Source: Streptomyces koelreuteriae
GTDB lineage: Bacteria > Actinomycetota > Actinomycetes > Streptomycetales > Streptomycetaceae
NCBI RefSeq assembly: GCF_018604545.1
Contig: NZ_CP075896.1
Coordinates: forward strand, 7,502,001-7,566,000
Reading direction: 5' to 3'
Length of the DNA: 64,000 nt
A program made the translations under genes and the position numbers. The notes under the pieces are model-generated. The model ran no database searches. It was not told where the DNA came from and saw only the letters and a program-made list of their open reading frames with translations. This document shows, one piece after another, positions 8,407 through 15,689 of the stretch; within the stretch, counting starts at the first letter, position 1, and every line of letters begins with the position of its first letter.

Positions 8407-9447
8407 TCAGCCGCAGGTGAGTCCGGCCTTCTTCCAGCTCGTGGAGTCGACCATGGTGGTGGGGGCGAAGGCCTCGAGCGGGAAGTCCATGCCGTTCTTG
8501 AGCTTGTCGTACATGGTCTGGACGGCGAGCGCGCCGACGTCCTTGCCGTTGATGAACAGCGCGGCCTTCATGCCCGTCGGCTTGTCCGACTGCCACTCCT
8601 TGCAGGCCAGATATGCGCCGAGCCCGACGCCGACGACGTGGGCGGGCTTGACGCCCGCGTTCTGCAGCGCCGTCACCCCGCCCATGACGTTCTCGTCGTT
8701 GCAGCCCCAGACGACCCAGTTCTTGACGCTCGGGTTGGCGGTGACGGTGGCCGCGATCTTGTCCTGCGCGCCGGTCGGGGTGTTGTCGGTGGCGACGTCG
8801 ATGTTCCTGACGCCCGGCACGGCTGCCTCGAATGCCTTCTTGGCCCCGGCGACACGGTCGCCGCATACGGTGACGTCCTGCTTCCAGGCGGAGATGACGC
8901 GAGTCTCGGCCGCATTCCAGCCGGCCTTCTCGAACTCGGCCGCCGCACGCCGGCCGACCTCCTTGCCCATCTGGGAGCCGCTGAAGCCGACCCGGGGCAC
9001 GAGGTCGCCCTTGGCGCAGGCGGCCGGGTCCGGGCCGGTGGTGCAGATCTGGTCGTCCGAGGTCAGCAGGGCGATCCTCGCGTCCCTGGCGGTCTGGACG
9101 ACCTGGGGGCCGACGGCCGGGTCCGGCACGACGACGATGACGCCGTTGGTCTTCTGGGCGATGGCCGACTGGACCTCGCTGACCGTCTTGTTGGCGTCGT
9201 TGCCGAGGTTCACGACCTTGAGATCGATACCGAGTTCGGCGGCTTTCGCCTTGGCGCCGGCGGCCTCGCCGACGAAGTACTCCTGATCTCCCTGCTTCTG
9301 AAGGTACGTCAAGGTGATCTTGCCGTCGGCCTTGGCGACGGTGTCGTTCTTGGCCTCCTCCTTGCCGGAGGAACAAGCGGTCGTCGTCAGGCCCAGCGTG
9401 AGTAACAGGCTTGCGGCCACGGGGGCATGGCGGTGGGACAGGGGCAT
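8407..9447 (-). CDS. Ribose-type sugar ABC transporter periplasmic-type binding lipoprotein
   Basis: A 346-residue lipoprotein with lipobox LTTTAC (C25), followed by a type-1 periplasmic-binding fold (Peripla_BP_4). ITLTYLQKQGDQEYF starts the mature domain, and GVIVVVPDPAVGP and WVVWGCNDENVMG are typical of RbsB-like proteins. It is the first gene of the leftward importer. The ATG at 9447 is chosen because a GGAG is suitably placed and a signal peptide follows directly. It has no sugar-specific hallmark that I can read. Confidence 0.85.
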   Translation of the reverse strand: MPLSHRHAPVAASLLLTLGLTTTACSSGKEEAKNDTVAKADGKITLTYLQKQGDQEYFVGEAAGAKAKAAELGIDLKVVNLGNDANKTVSEVQSAIAQKTNGVIVVVPDPAVGPQVVQTARDARIALLTSDDQICTTGPDPAACAKGDLVPRVGFSGSQMGKEVGRRAAAEFEKAGWNAAETRVISAWKQDVTVCGDRVAGAKKAFEAAVPGVRNIDVATDNTPTGAQDKIAATVTANPSVKNWVVWGCNDENVMGGVTALQNAGVKPAHVVGVGLGAYLACKEWQSDKPTGMKAALFINGKDVGALAVQTMYDKLKNGMDFPLEAFAPTTMVDSTSWKKAGLTCG

Positions 9448-9571
9448 GATGGAGGGCTCCTTGGATACGCACACCCGATCCGCCGGGCAGGCGGAAACGA
9501 AACACGGGTGGGAAGAGGCCGCGAGGGCGCCCGTCGTGGTGGTCGGTGACACGACGAGCGAACGATCTGGC

Positions 9572-9590
9572 GAAGCGGGCTGCCCGCTTC
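9572..9590. repeat. 19-base perfect palindrome in the divergent intergenic region
   Basis: GAAGCGGGC, one T, then GCCCGCTTC. It lies in the 491-base gap between the leftward ribose-type importer (start 9447) and the rightward GH97 gene (start 9939). The rest of this gap holds the two candidate promoters listed separately and no gene. The palindrome could be an operator or a transcript hairpin in the 5' leader of the importer message. Confidence 0.5.
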
Positions 9591-9626
9591 TGGGCCAAAG
9601 TCAACAGATTCGAACGCGGCGTGGAT

Positions 9627-9655
9627 ATGACATCCCTGAAGCTCCGTCATGTCAA
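9627..9655 (-). promoter_or_regulatory. Candidate promoter of the ribose-type importer operon
   Basis: On the minus strand TTGACA (9655-9650) is followed after 17 bases by TGTCAT (9632-9627). The two boxes are themselves an inverted repeat (TGACAT/ATGTCA), which could also be a regulator site. The leader to the start codon would be about 170 bases and would contain the 19-base palindrome. Confidence 0.35.
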
Positions 9656-9731
9656 GACCCCTGGTCGCTTTGCTTCCGCGGCAGCTCTCCGGCGAGGTGA
9701 ACGGACCGGGGATCTGGCCGAGTTCAGGGGA

Positions 9732-9760
9732 TTGACGTCCGCTCTACCGCACTCTACGTT
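9732..9760 (+). promoter_or_regulatory. Candidate promoter of the GH97 gene
   Basis: TTGACG (9732-9737), a 17-base spacer and TACGTT (9755-9760) match the vegetative-type consensus well. The AT-rich stretch TGTTTGTTAATGG follows directly downstream. The predicted leader is about 170 bases. Confidence 0.55.
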
Positions 9761-9938
9761 CCATTCTGTTTGTTAATGGTTGGTCGTGTGTACGGTTTCT
9801 CGAACACATTCCGTCGCCGACGCCTCCCACACCCTCGCGCATGCATGCCGCTGGGCTCTCGCCTCAGCCTGGCTTCCGTCCTCATGCCCCGGTGGTCGCC
9901 GCTGCCATCGACTTCGCGAAACCGATGAAGGGACCTTC

Positions 9939-12197
9939 ATGACCCACAGACGTGAACTCGTCATCGCCGCCACGGCACTGGCCATGACGGCCGGCCTCGT
10001 CACGGCGACCGCCGGCCCGGCCTCGGCGTCGGCGCGGAACAGTTGGACCTCCGTCCAGCCCGGCGCGGGGCCCACCGGCTGTCGAGGCGTTCGAGCGACC
10101 GTCGAGCTCGACGGAAGCGGGAATCCGTCCTTGAGGGCTTCATGGAACTGCAAGCAGGTCTTGCGTCCGGCGCCGATCGGTCTGGTGACCGACGACACCG
10201 ACTTCGGTTCCGGCCTGGACTTCGTCAGCCGCGCGGACAAGAAGATCACGCAGACGTACCGGACCACCGTCGGCAACTCCCGGGTCCGCAAGCGCACCGC
10301 CACCGAGACGCGCCTGGTCTTCGCCAAGGGCGGGGAGCGGATCACCGTGACCGTGCGCACCTCCGCGGACGGTGTGGCGTTGCGCTACGAGGTGCCCTCC
10401 GGGGCGACCGTTCTGCGCGAGGCCACCTCCTTCGAACTCCCCGCCGACGCGCAGCTCAGCCACGACACGTTCTCATCCGCCCACGAAGCGCTCTATCGCA
10501 CGTCAGCCGTGTCCGCTGTGCCGACCGGCGAGTACGGGATGAGCATGTTCGGCAGCCTGGCCAACGGTGCCCGGGTCCTGCTCTCCGAGTCCGGTGTCGA
10601 CGGCGGTTACTCCGGCGGGCGCTTCACTCACGAACGGGGAACCGGCCGATTCACCGTGAAGCTCGCCGATGCTCGGGTCGTGCGGGAATCCGCGTTCGCC
10701 ACACCGTGGCGGGTCGCGGCGATCGGGAGCACCGAGACCGTCGTGGAATCGACGCTGGAGGACGACGTCGCCCCTTCGTCCAAGGTCAGCGACACCTCGT
10801 GGATCAAGCCGGGCGTCGCGGCCTGGCCCTGGTTCGACGGCAAGCACGCGACGCAGCGCGACCTCGCCAAGCTCAAGGGCTGGGCCGACTACGCCTCGAC
10901 GCAAGGCTGGTCCTACCTGCTGGTCGACGACGGATGGAAGGGCGTCACCTGGATGCCCGAACTGGTCGAGTACGCCAAGGCCCGTGGTGTGCGCATCATG
11001 CTCTGGTACCACTGGAAGGACCTCGACACGGAGTCCGAGCGTCGGGCCGAGTTCTCCAGGATCGGCGACTGGGGTGTCGCCGGCGTGAAGATGGACTTCA
11101 TGGGATCGGAGTCCCAGGAGCGCCACCGCTGGTACGACGAGGCGTTGGCGGACGCGGCCGAAGCCGAGCTGGTGGTCGACCTGCACGGGTCCCGGCTGCC
11201 GGTCGGCGTGCACCGGACATGGCCGCATGTGCTCACCACCGAGGCCGTGCGCGGCGAGGAGTACAACACCGGCCGCACCATCGGGCACGTCACCGCGGTT
11301 CCGTTCACCCGGGGCGCGCTCGGATCGGCCGACTACTCGCCGATGAGCTTCCAGCGAGCCAACCCGAACAGCGACGGCGCGGAACTCGCCCTGGGCGTGC
11401 TCTACGAGAGCGGTCTGATGCTGCCCGGGAGCAGGGTCTCCGACTATCGGGCACGGCCCGAGGCTCAGCGCTGGCTGCGACAACTGCCCACCGTCTGGGA
11501 CGAGACCGCATTCGTCCAGGGCGACCCGGTGGGTGGCGCGGTCATCGCTCGCCGTGCGGGGGACCGCTGGTTCGTGGGTGCCATCACGGGTGGGGGCGCC
11601 GGCACCCTCACGTATCCGACCGCGTTCCTCGGCGGTGGGCGCTGGCACGCCGAGATCACCACGGACGGTCCCGACGGTCTCGTGCGCTCGAGCAGGATCA
11701 TCCGGGCCGGTGACTCCCTGGAAGTCCCGGTTGTGGCCCGGGGCGGCCATGCGGTCAAGCTCACGAAGGTGGCCGCGTCGCCGAGCGGCTACCGCACCTT
11801 CACGCCTGTCGGCGGCGACGACGTGATGGCCGTCGAGGGCGGTGCGGCCGGATGCGGCGCGCGCATCGTCCGGGCCCCGGGGGACGGCAGCGCGGGCCGC
11901 CGGTTCCGGCTCGCACCGGTGGGCGACGGCCATGTGCGGGTCGTCAGCGAAGGCAGCGGTGAGGACGTGGTCGTCCAGGGAGCCTCACGCGATGCCGGCG
12001 CCAAGGTCGTCCAGTGCGAGTACGCGCAGGGTCCCAAGACCAACGACGAGTGGCTGGCGGAGGACGCCGGCAGGGGACGCGTCCGCTTCGTCAACCGGTA
12101 CAGCGGGCTCTACCTGACGAGTGGCTCCAGCCGGGGTGACCAGTTCACCCAGCGGCCGTTCGACGGCTCCGACCGGCAGATGTTCAGGCTGTCCTGA
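9939..12197 (+). CDS. Secreted GH97 glycoside hydrolase with C-terminal ricin-type lectin domain
   Basis: A 752-residue secreted enzyme. The signal peptide ends near ASA (30). The GH97 N-terminal beta-sandwich spans about 35-285. The barrel begins at SWIKPGVAAWPWFDGKHAT (287-305). GVKMDFMG places D386 as the likely nucleophile of the retaining type, with glutamates in TTEAVRGEEY (433-442) as acid/base candidates. Retaining GH97 enzymes are alpha-galactosidases or beta-L-arabinopyranosidases, unlike the inverting alpha-glucosidase SusB. The last 130 residues form a beta-trefoil-like module. ATG 9939 is chosen because GAAGGGA lies at 9927-9933 and the signal peptide follows. It is divergent from the ribose-type importer, which may take up its monosaccharide product. 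Confidence 0.8.
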   Translation: MTHRRELVIAATALAMTAGLVTATAGPASASARNSWTSVQPGAGPTGCRGVRATVELDGSGNPSLRASWNCKQVLRPAPIGLVTDDTDFGSGLDFVSRADKKITQTYRTTVGNSRVRKRTATETRLVFAKGGERITVTVRTSADGVALRYEVPSGATVLREATSFELPADAQLSHDTFSSAHEALYRTSAVSAVPTGEYGMSMFGSLANGARVLLSESGVDGGYSGGRFTHERGTGRFTVKLADARVVRESAFATPWRVAAIGSTETVVESTLEDDVAPSSKVSDTSWIKPGVAAWPWFDGKHATQRDLAKLKGWADYASTQGWSYLLVDDGWKGVTWMPELVEYAKARGVRIMLWYHWKDLDTESERRAEFSRIGDWGVAGVKMDFMGSESQERHRWYDEALADAAEAELVVDLHGSRLPVGVHRTWPHVLTTEAVRGEEYNTGRTIGHVTAVPFTRGALGSADYSPMSFQRANPNSDGAELALGVLYESGLMLPGSRVSDYRARPEAQRWLRQLPTVWDETAFVQGDPVGGAVIARRAGDRWFVGAITGGGAGTLTYPTAFLGGGRWHAEITTDGPDGLVRSSRIIRAGDSLEVPVVARGGHAVKLTKVAASPSGYRTFTPVGGDDVMAVEGGAAGCGARIVRAPGDGSAGRRFRLAPVGDGHVRVVSEGSGEDVVVQGASRDAGAKVVQCEYAQGPKTNDEWLAEDAGRGRVRFVNRYSGLYLTSGSSRGDQFTQRPFDGSDRQMFRLS

Positions 12198-12214
12198 GGG
12201 ATGGTGGCGGGTAG

Positions 12215-12234
12215 ATCGTATATCCGATATCGTA
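12215..12234. promoter_or_regulatory. Operator-like site upstream of the AKR operon
   Basis: ATCGTATATCCGATATCGTA includes ATATCCGATAT and the word TATCCGATATC that also occurs, inverted, at the promoter of the GntR gene (4843-4856). TATCGT (12228-12233) could be a -10 box, so the site would overlap the promoter. It is the most A/T-rich stretch between GH97 and the AKR gene. Confidence 0.5.
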
Positions 12235-12296
12235 GTTGGACTGGGTCGGTCGGGCCCGGTCCTTCACTGACCCTCCGCAGCCCCAAGGAGCAGCGC

Positions 12297-12410
12297 ATGC
12301 CTCAGTCCGAGCAACGCGGCGTGCGTCGCGGATTGTTGCTCCGGCGCGCCGTTCCTGATGGGCCGGCGATCGAGGCGGATCTCCTGCCCGGCCTCTCCGT
12401 CGCCGCCTGA
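12297..12410 (+). CDS. Possible small protein of 37 residues
   Basis: An ATG preceded at six bases by AAGGAG (12285-12290) opens a 37-codon frame reading MPQSEQRGVRRGLLLRRAVP and onward to LPGLSVAA. It is the first frame after the operator at 12215-12234. It has no recognisable domain. It may be a genuine small protein, a leader peptide or the remnant of a larger gene. The good ribosome site and position are the only support. Confidence 0.3.
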   Translation: MPQSEQRGVRRGLLLRRAVPDGPAIEADLLPGLSVAA

Positions 12411-12769
12411 GGCGGGGCTCTTTCGAAGGCATCTGCGATTCCTTGCCGTACCTCGATACATCCCATGTCTCGCTCTCTGAGGCCTTGATCGGCATCCACT
12501 CGCATCCCGTCACGCCTTGAAAGGGCGGTGGCCATGAACCTCATCACCAGGGTCGGGCGCTGGACGTGCGTGGCGCCATCCACAGGGCCGCCGCCGCTGG
12601 CGTGAACGCCGTGTGGGATCGCGCCTGGCCTCGGTGGCCGATCACCTGTACCTCGACGGCCCTGTCCGGAGCCGCTCCGCCAGGAGCTGAAGCCCACCGC
12701 CACCCGCTGCGCCCCCCGCCGTGCTCGCTCACCTCACCCGCCTCTCCGCTCCACACCCCTGGATGGCAG
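12411..12769. other. Gene-free stretch before the AKR gene
   Basis: These 359 bases hold no convincing gene on either strand. Short open stretches occur (for example one reading FEGICDSLPYLDTSHVSLSE, ending at 12520) but without a start site or family match. It may be a long leader or a decayed gene. No strong terminator was seen. Confidence 0.4.
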
Positions 12770-13702
12770 ATGCGATACCACCGACTCGGCCACACCGACT
12801 TGATCGTCTCCGAACTCGCCTTCGGCGCCGCCCCGTTGGGATCGATGTTCGGTGTGTTCGCCGAGCAGGACGGCGTCGACGCCGTCCGTACGGCCCTCGA
12901 CGCGGGCGTCAACCTGTTCGACGTCGCCCCTTACTACGGCGCCACGACAGCCGAGACCGCCCTCGGCGATGCCCTGCGAGGTGTCGACCGCGGCACCTAT
13001 CTGCTCGCCACCAAAGTGGGGCGATACGGCCTGGCGGACTTCGACTTCAGTGCCCAGCGGGTCAGACGCAGCGTCACCGAGAGCCTGCGCCGCCTCGGCA
13101 CCGACCACCTCGACCTGATCCAGTGCCACGACATCGAGTTCGGTTCGCCGGCGCAGATCGTCGGAGAGACCGTTCCCGCACTGCGCGCACTCCAGACCGA
13201 AGGACTCGTCGGCCACGTGGGTATCACCGGATATCCGCTGCCCACGCTCGCCCATGTCGCCGCCCGAGCCCATGTCGACACCGTGCTCTCCTACTGCCAG
13301 TACACCCTGCAAGACCGGAGGCTGGCCGCCTGGGAGGAGTACTTCACCGCGTGCGGAGCGGGCGTCGTCAATGCCGCGCCGCTCGCCATGGGGGCACTCA
13401 CCCGGCAGGGAGCGCCGGACTGGCACCCCGGCTCCTTCGCGTTGCACGCCCGCTGCGCCGAGGCCGCCGATCTGTGTGAGGCCCTCGGCGGCGACCTCGC
13501 CAAACTGGCCTTGCAGTTCTCCGTCACCGCCACTCCCGCCGCCACGACGGTGGTCGGTACCAGCAGCCCTGACGAGGTCCGCCGCAACGTGGCCTGGCTC
13601 GCCGAGCCCATCGACCAGGAACTGCTCCGGGCCGTGGAGACCTGTCTCGAGCCGGTCCGCGACCGAGGCTGGAGCAGCGGTGGGGTCGCCGGCCCGAGCT
13701 GA
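12770..13702 (+). CDS. Aldo/keto reductase, L-galactose/L-fucose 1-dehydrogenase type
   Basis: A 310-residue cytoplasmic NAD(P)-dependent oxidoreductase. The AKR fold is clear: MRYHRLGHTDLIVSELAFG at the start, D51 and Y56 in NLFDVAPYYG, K82 in LLATKVGRYG, and the histidine in QCHDIEFGS. The order LGASPLG-like, CHDIEFG and ASPLAMG-like (AAPLAMGALT), ending in LEPVRDRGWSSG, closely tracks plant L-galactose dehydrogenase and bacterial L-fucose dehydrogenase. The reaction is oxidation of the sugar C1 to the 1,4- or 1,5-lactone. It starts a run of same-strand genes (MDR, SDR, GH95, importer). The ATG at 12770 lacks a strong ribosome site, but family alignment begins exactly there. Confidence 0.8.
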   Translation: MRYHRLGHTDLIVSELAFGAAPLGSMFGVFAEQDGVDAVRTALDAGVNLFDVAPYYGATTAETALGDALRGVDRGTYLLATKVGRYGLADFDFSAQRVRRSVTESLRRLGTDHLDLIQCHDIEFGSPAQIVGETVPALRALQTEGLVGHVGITGYPLPTLAHVAARAHVDTVLSYCQYTLQDRRLAAWEEYFTACGAGVVNAAPLAMGALTRQGAPDWHPGSFALHARCAEAADLCEALGGDLAKLALQFSVTATPAATTVVGTSSPDEVRRNVAWLAEPIDQELLRAVETCLEPVRDRGWSSGGVAGPS

Positions 13703-13770
13703 CCTCGGCCACAGCCCCACGGGGCCCGACGCCCTCACCGCTCATCGACCACCCACCATCGGAGGCCCCG

Positions 13771-14814
13771 ATGCGCCAAGCCACCTATACCGGCAAGGGG
13801 ACGGTGCTCGTCCGCCCTGCCGACCCGGTACCGCCCGCCGCCGGACAGGTCCGTATCGATGTCGCGTACACCGGTATCTGCGGCACGGACCTGCACATCC
13901 TCCACGGCGCGATGGACGGCCGCGTCACCCCGCCCACCGTCCTCGGCCACGAGATGGCCGGCCGGATCGCCGAGATCGGGGACGGTGTCACCGGCTGGAG
14001 AGCGGGCGAGGCCGTCACCGTGATGCCGACCGTCTCGTGCGGTGACTGTCCTGCCTGCTCGGCAGGGCACGCCCATGTCTGCCACCGGCTCGTCTTCCTC
14101 GGCATCGACTCCGACGGAGCGATGCAGAACAGCTGGACGGTCCCGGCCGACCTCCTGGTACGCCTACCGGAGAGCCTGCGCCTCGACCACGCCGCGCTGG
14201 TGGAACCCACCGCCGTCGCCGTTCACGACGTGCGCCGCGCTCAACTGAGGCCCGGAGAGAAGGCCGTCGTGTTCGGCGGCGGCCCGATCGGAGTCCTGAT
14301 CGCCTCCGTCGCCCGCCGGGCCGGAGCCCAGGTGCTCATGTTCGAACCCAACGCCCAGCGTCGGGCCATCGCCCAGCGCCTCGGACTGACCTGTGCCGAT
14401 CCACATACCGGCGATGTCCGTGGCTTGGTCGAGGAGTGGACCGAAGGCGTGGGCGCGGCAGTCGCCTTCGAGGTGTCCGGCTCCGCCGCGGGTGTCACCT
14501 GCGCCGTCGACTGCCTCCAAGTGCACGGACGTCTCGTGGTGGTGGCCATCCACCCCGTCGCGCGTGAAGTCGACCTGCACCGGGTCTTCTGGCGGGAGCT
14601 GACCGTGCTGGGCGCCCGGCTCTACTGGCGCCAGGACTTCGAGCAGGCCGCCCGGCTGCTCGCCGCGGGCCGTGTCCCGGTCGGCCTGATCTCCAGGATC
14701 GAGCCGCTCACCCGCGCCGAGGTCGCGTTCGCCGCTCTCGACTCCGGCTCCGGCTCCGGCGTGATGAAGGTCCTGATCGACTGCCGGAGAAGCGAAGGGA
14801 ACGAACCGGCATGA
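13771..14814 (+). CDS. Zinc-dependent medium-chain dehydrogenase (sugar alcohol/sugar acid type)
   Basis: A 347-residue MDR enzyme. Catalytic zinc ligands C37 (GICGTD), H60 and E61 (GHEMAG) and the structural zinc cysteines C90, C93, C96 and C104 are all present. The Rossmann motif is VVFGGGPIGVLIAS. The closest functional groups are L-iditol, threonine and galactitol-phosphate dehydrogenases and L-galactonate 5-dehydrogenase. Given the upstream sugar 1-dehydrogenase, oxidation of the derived aldonate is the most attractive role (inferred). It overlaps the next gene by four bases (ATGA), so the two are coupled. Confidence 0.75.
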   Translation: MRQATYTGKGTVLVRPADPVPPAAGQVRIDVAYTGICGTDLHILHGAMDGRVTPPTVLGHEMAGRIAEIGDGVTGWRAGEAVTVMPTVSCGDCPACSAGHAHVCHRLVFLGIDSDGAMQNSWTVPADLLVRLPESLRLDHAALVEPTAVAVHDVRRAQLRPGEKAVVFGGGPIGVLIASVARRAGAQVLMFEPNAQRRAIAQRLGLTCADPHTGDVRGLVEEWTEGVGAAVAFEVSGSAAGVTCAVDCLQVHGRLVVVAIHPVAREVDLHRVFWRELTVLGARLYWRQDFEQAARLLAAGRVPVGLISRIEPLTRAEVAFAALDSGSGSGVMKVLIDCRRSEGNEPA

Positions 14815-15590
14815 CCGCCGACCCACACCAGCGGCTCTTCGACCTGAGCGGTCGGCTCGCGGTCGTCACCGGCGCCAGCCGGGGCCTGGGCCTGGCCATC
14901 GCCGAGTCGTTCGCCGCCGCCGGAGCCGACATCGTCGCCGTGAGCGCGAATCTGCCGGACTCCGGCAGCGAGGTCGCCGAGCGGGTCACCGCCCTCGGAC
15001 GGCAGTGCCGTACGCTGCGCGCCGACTTCGCGGACCGGTCGGCCGTCACGGCTCTCGCCGCCGAACTCGGCGGCCTGGAGCGGCCGGTGGACATCCTCGT
15101 CAACAACGCCGGCACCATAGCCCGCGCACCCGCCGCGGAACACAGCGACGCCGATTGGGATCACGTCCTGGCCGTCGACCTCAGCAGCCAGTTCGTCCTC
15201 GCGCGCGAGATCGGCCGGCAGATGCTGCGCCGAGGATCCGGAAAGATCATTTTCACCGCCTCGCTCCTCAGCTACCAGGGCGGAATCTCCGTCCCGGGCT
15301 ACGCCGCCGCCAAGTCCGGCATCGCCGGCCTCACCAGGGCCCTGGCCAACGAGTGGGCGCCCCGGGGCGTCAACGTCAACGCGCTCGTGCCCGGATACGT
15401 CGCCACCGACAACACCCGTGCCCTGCGCGAAGACCCGCGGCGCAACGCCGCCATCCTCGACCGCATCCCCGCCGGACGCTGGGCCACGCCACAGGACATC
15501 GCCGGTACCGCCGTCTTCCTCGCCTCTCCCGCCTCCGACTACGTCCACGGAACCCTGCTGCCCGTGGACGGCGGCTGGCTCGGCCGGTGA
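14811..15590 (+). CDS. Short-chain dehydrogenase of the KduD / 2-deoxy-D-gluconate 3-dehydrogenase type
   Basis: A 259-residue SDR with the cofactor motif TGASRGLG (20-27), NNAG (98-101), catalytic S151 and YAAAK (Y164, K168). The C-terminal DYVHGTLLPVDGGWLGR is typical of KduD-like enzymes acting on keto-deoxy sugar acids. It is translationally coupled to the zinc dehydrogenase. In non-phosphorylating L-fucose/L-galactose routes a comparable SDR oxidises the 2-keto-3-deoxy acid, which would suit this operon; that step is an inference. Confidence 0.75.
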   Translation: MTADPHQRLFDLSGRLAVVTGASRGLGLAIAESFAAAGADIVAVSANLPDSGSEVAERVTALGRQCRTLRADFADRSAVTALAAELGGLERPVDILVNNAGTIARAPAAEHSDADWDHVLAVDLSSQFVLAREIGRQMLRRGSGKIIFTASLLSYQGGISVPGYAAAKSGIAGLTRALANEWAPRGVNVNALVPGYVATDNTRALREDPRRNAAILDRIPAGRWATPQDIAGTAVFLASPASDYVHGTLLPVDGGWLGR

Positions 15591-15689
15591 CCGCCGACCG
15601 ATACCGGCAAACCCGAAAGGACAAGCCCGGACCGCCTCCCATCGCTGTGCCGTTCGCTCACCCCTCGCGCCGAACCGAGCAGAGGACCC

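Noticed and set aside
9780..9938. Earlier start for the GH97 protein adding 53 residues
   Set aside because: The extension would hide the signal peptide; the ATG at 9939 has a good ribosome site and begins a normal signal sequence.
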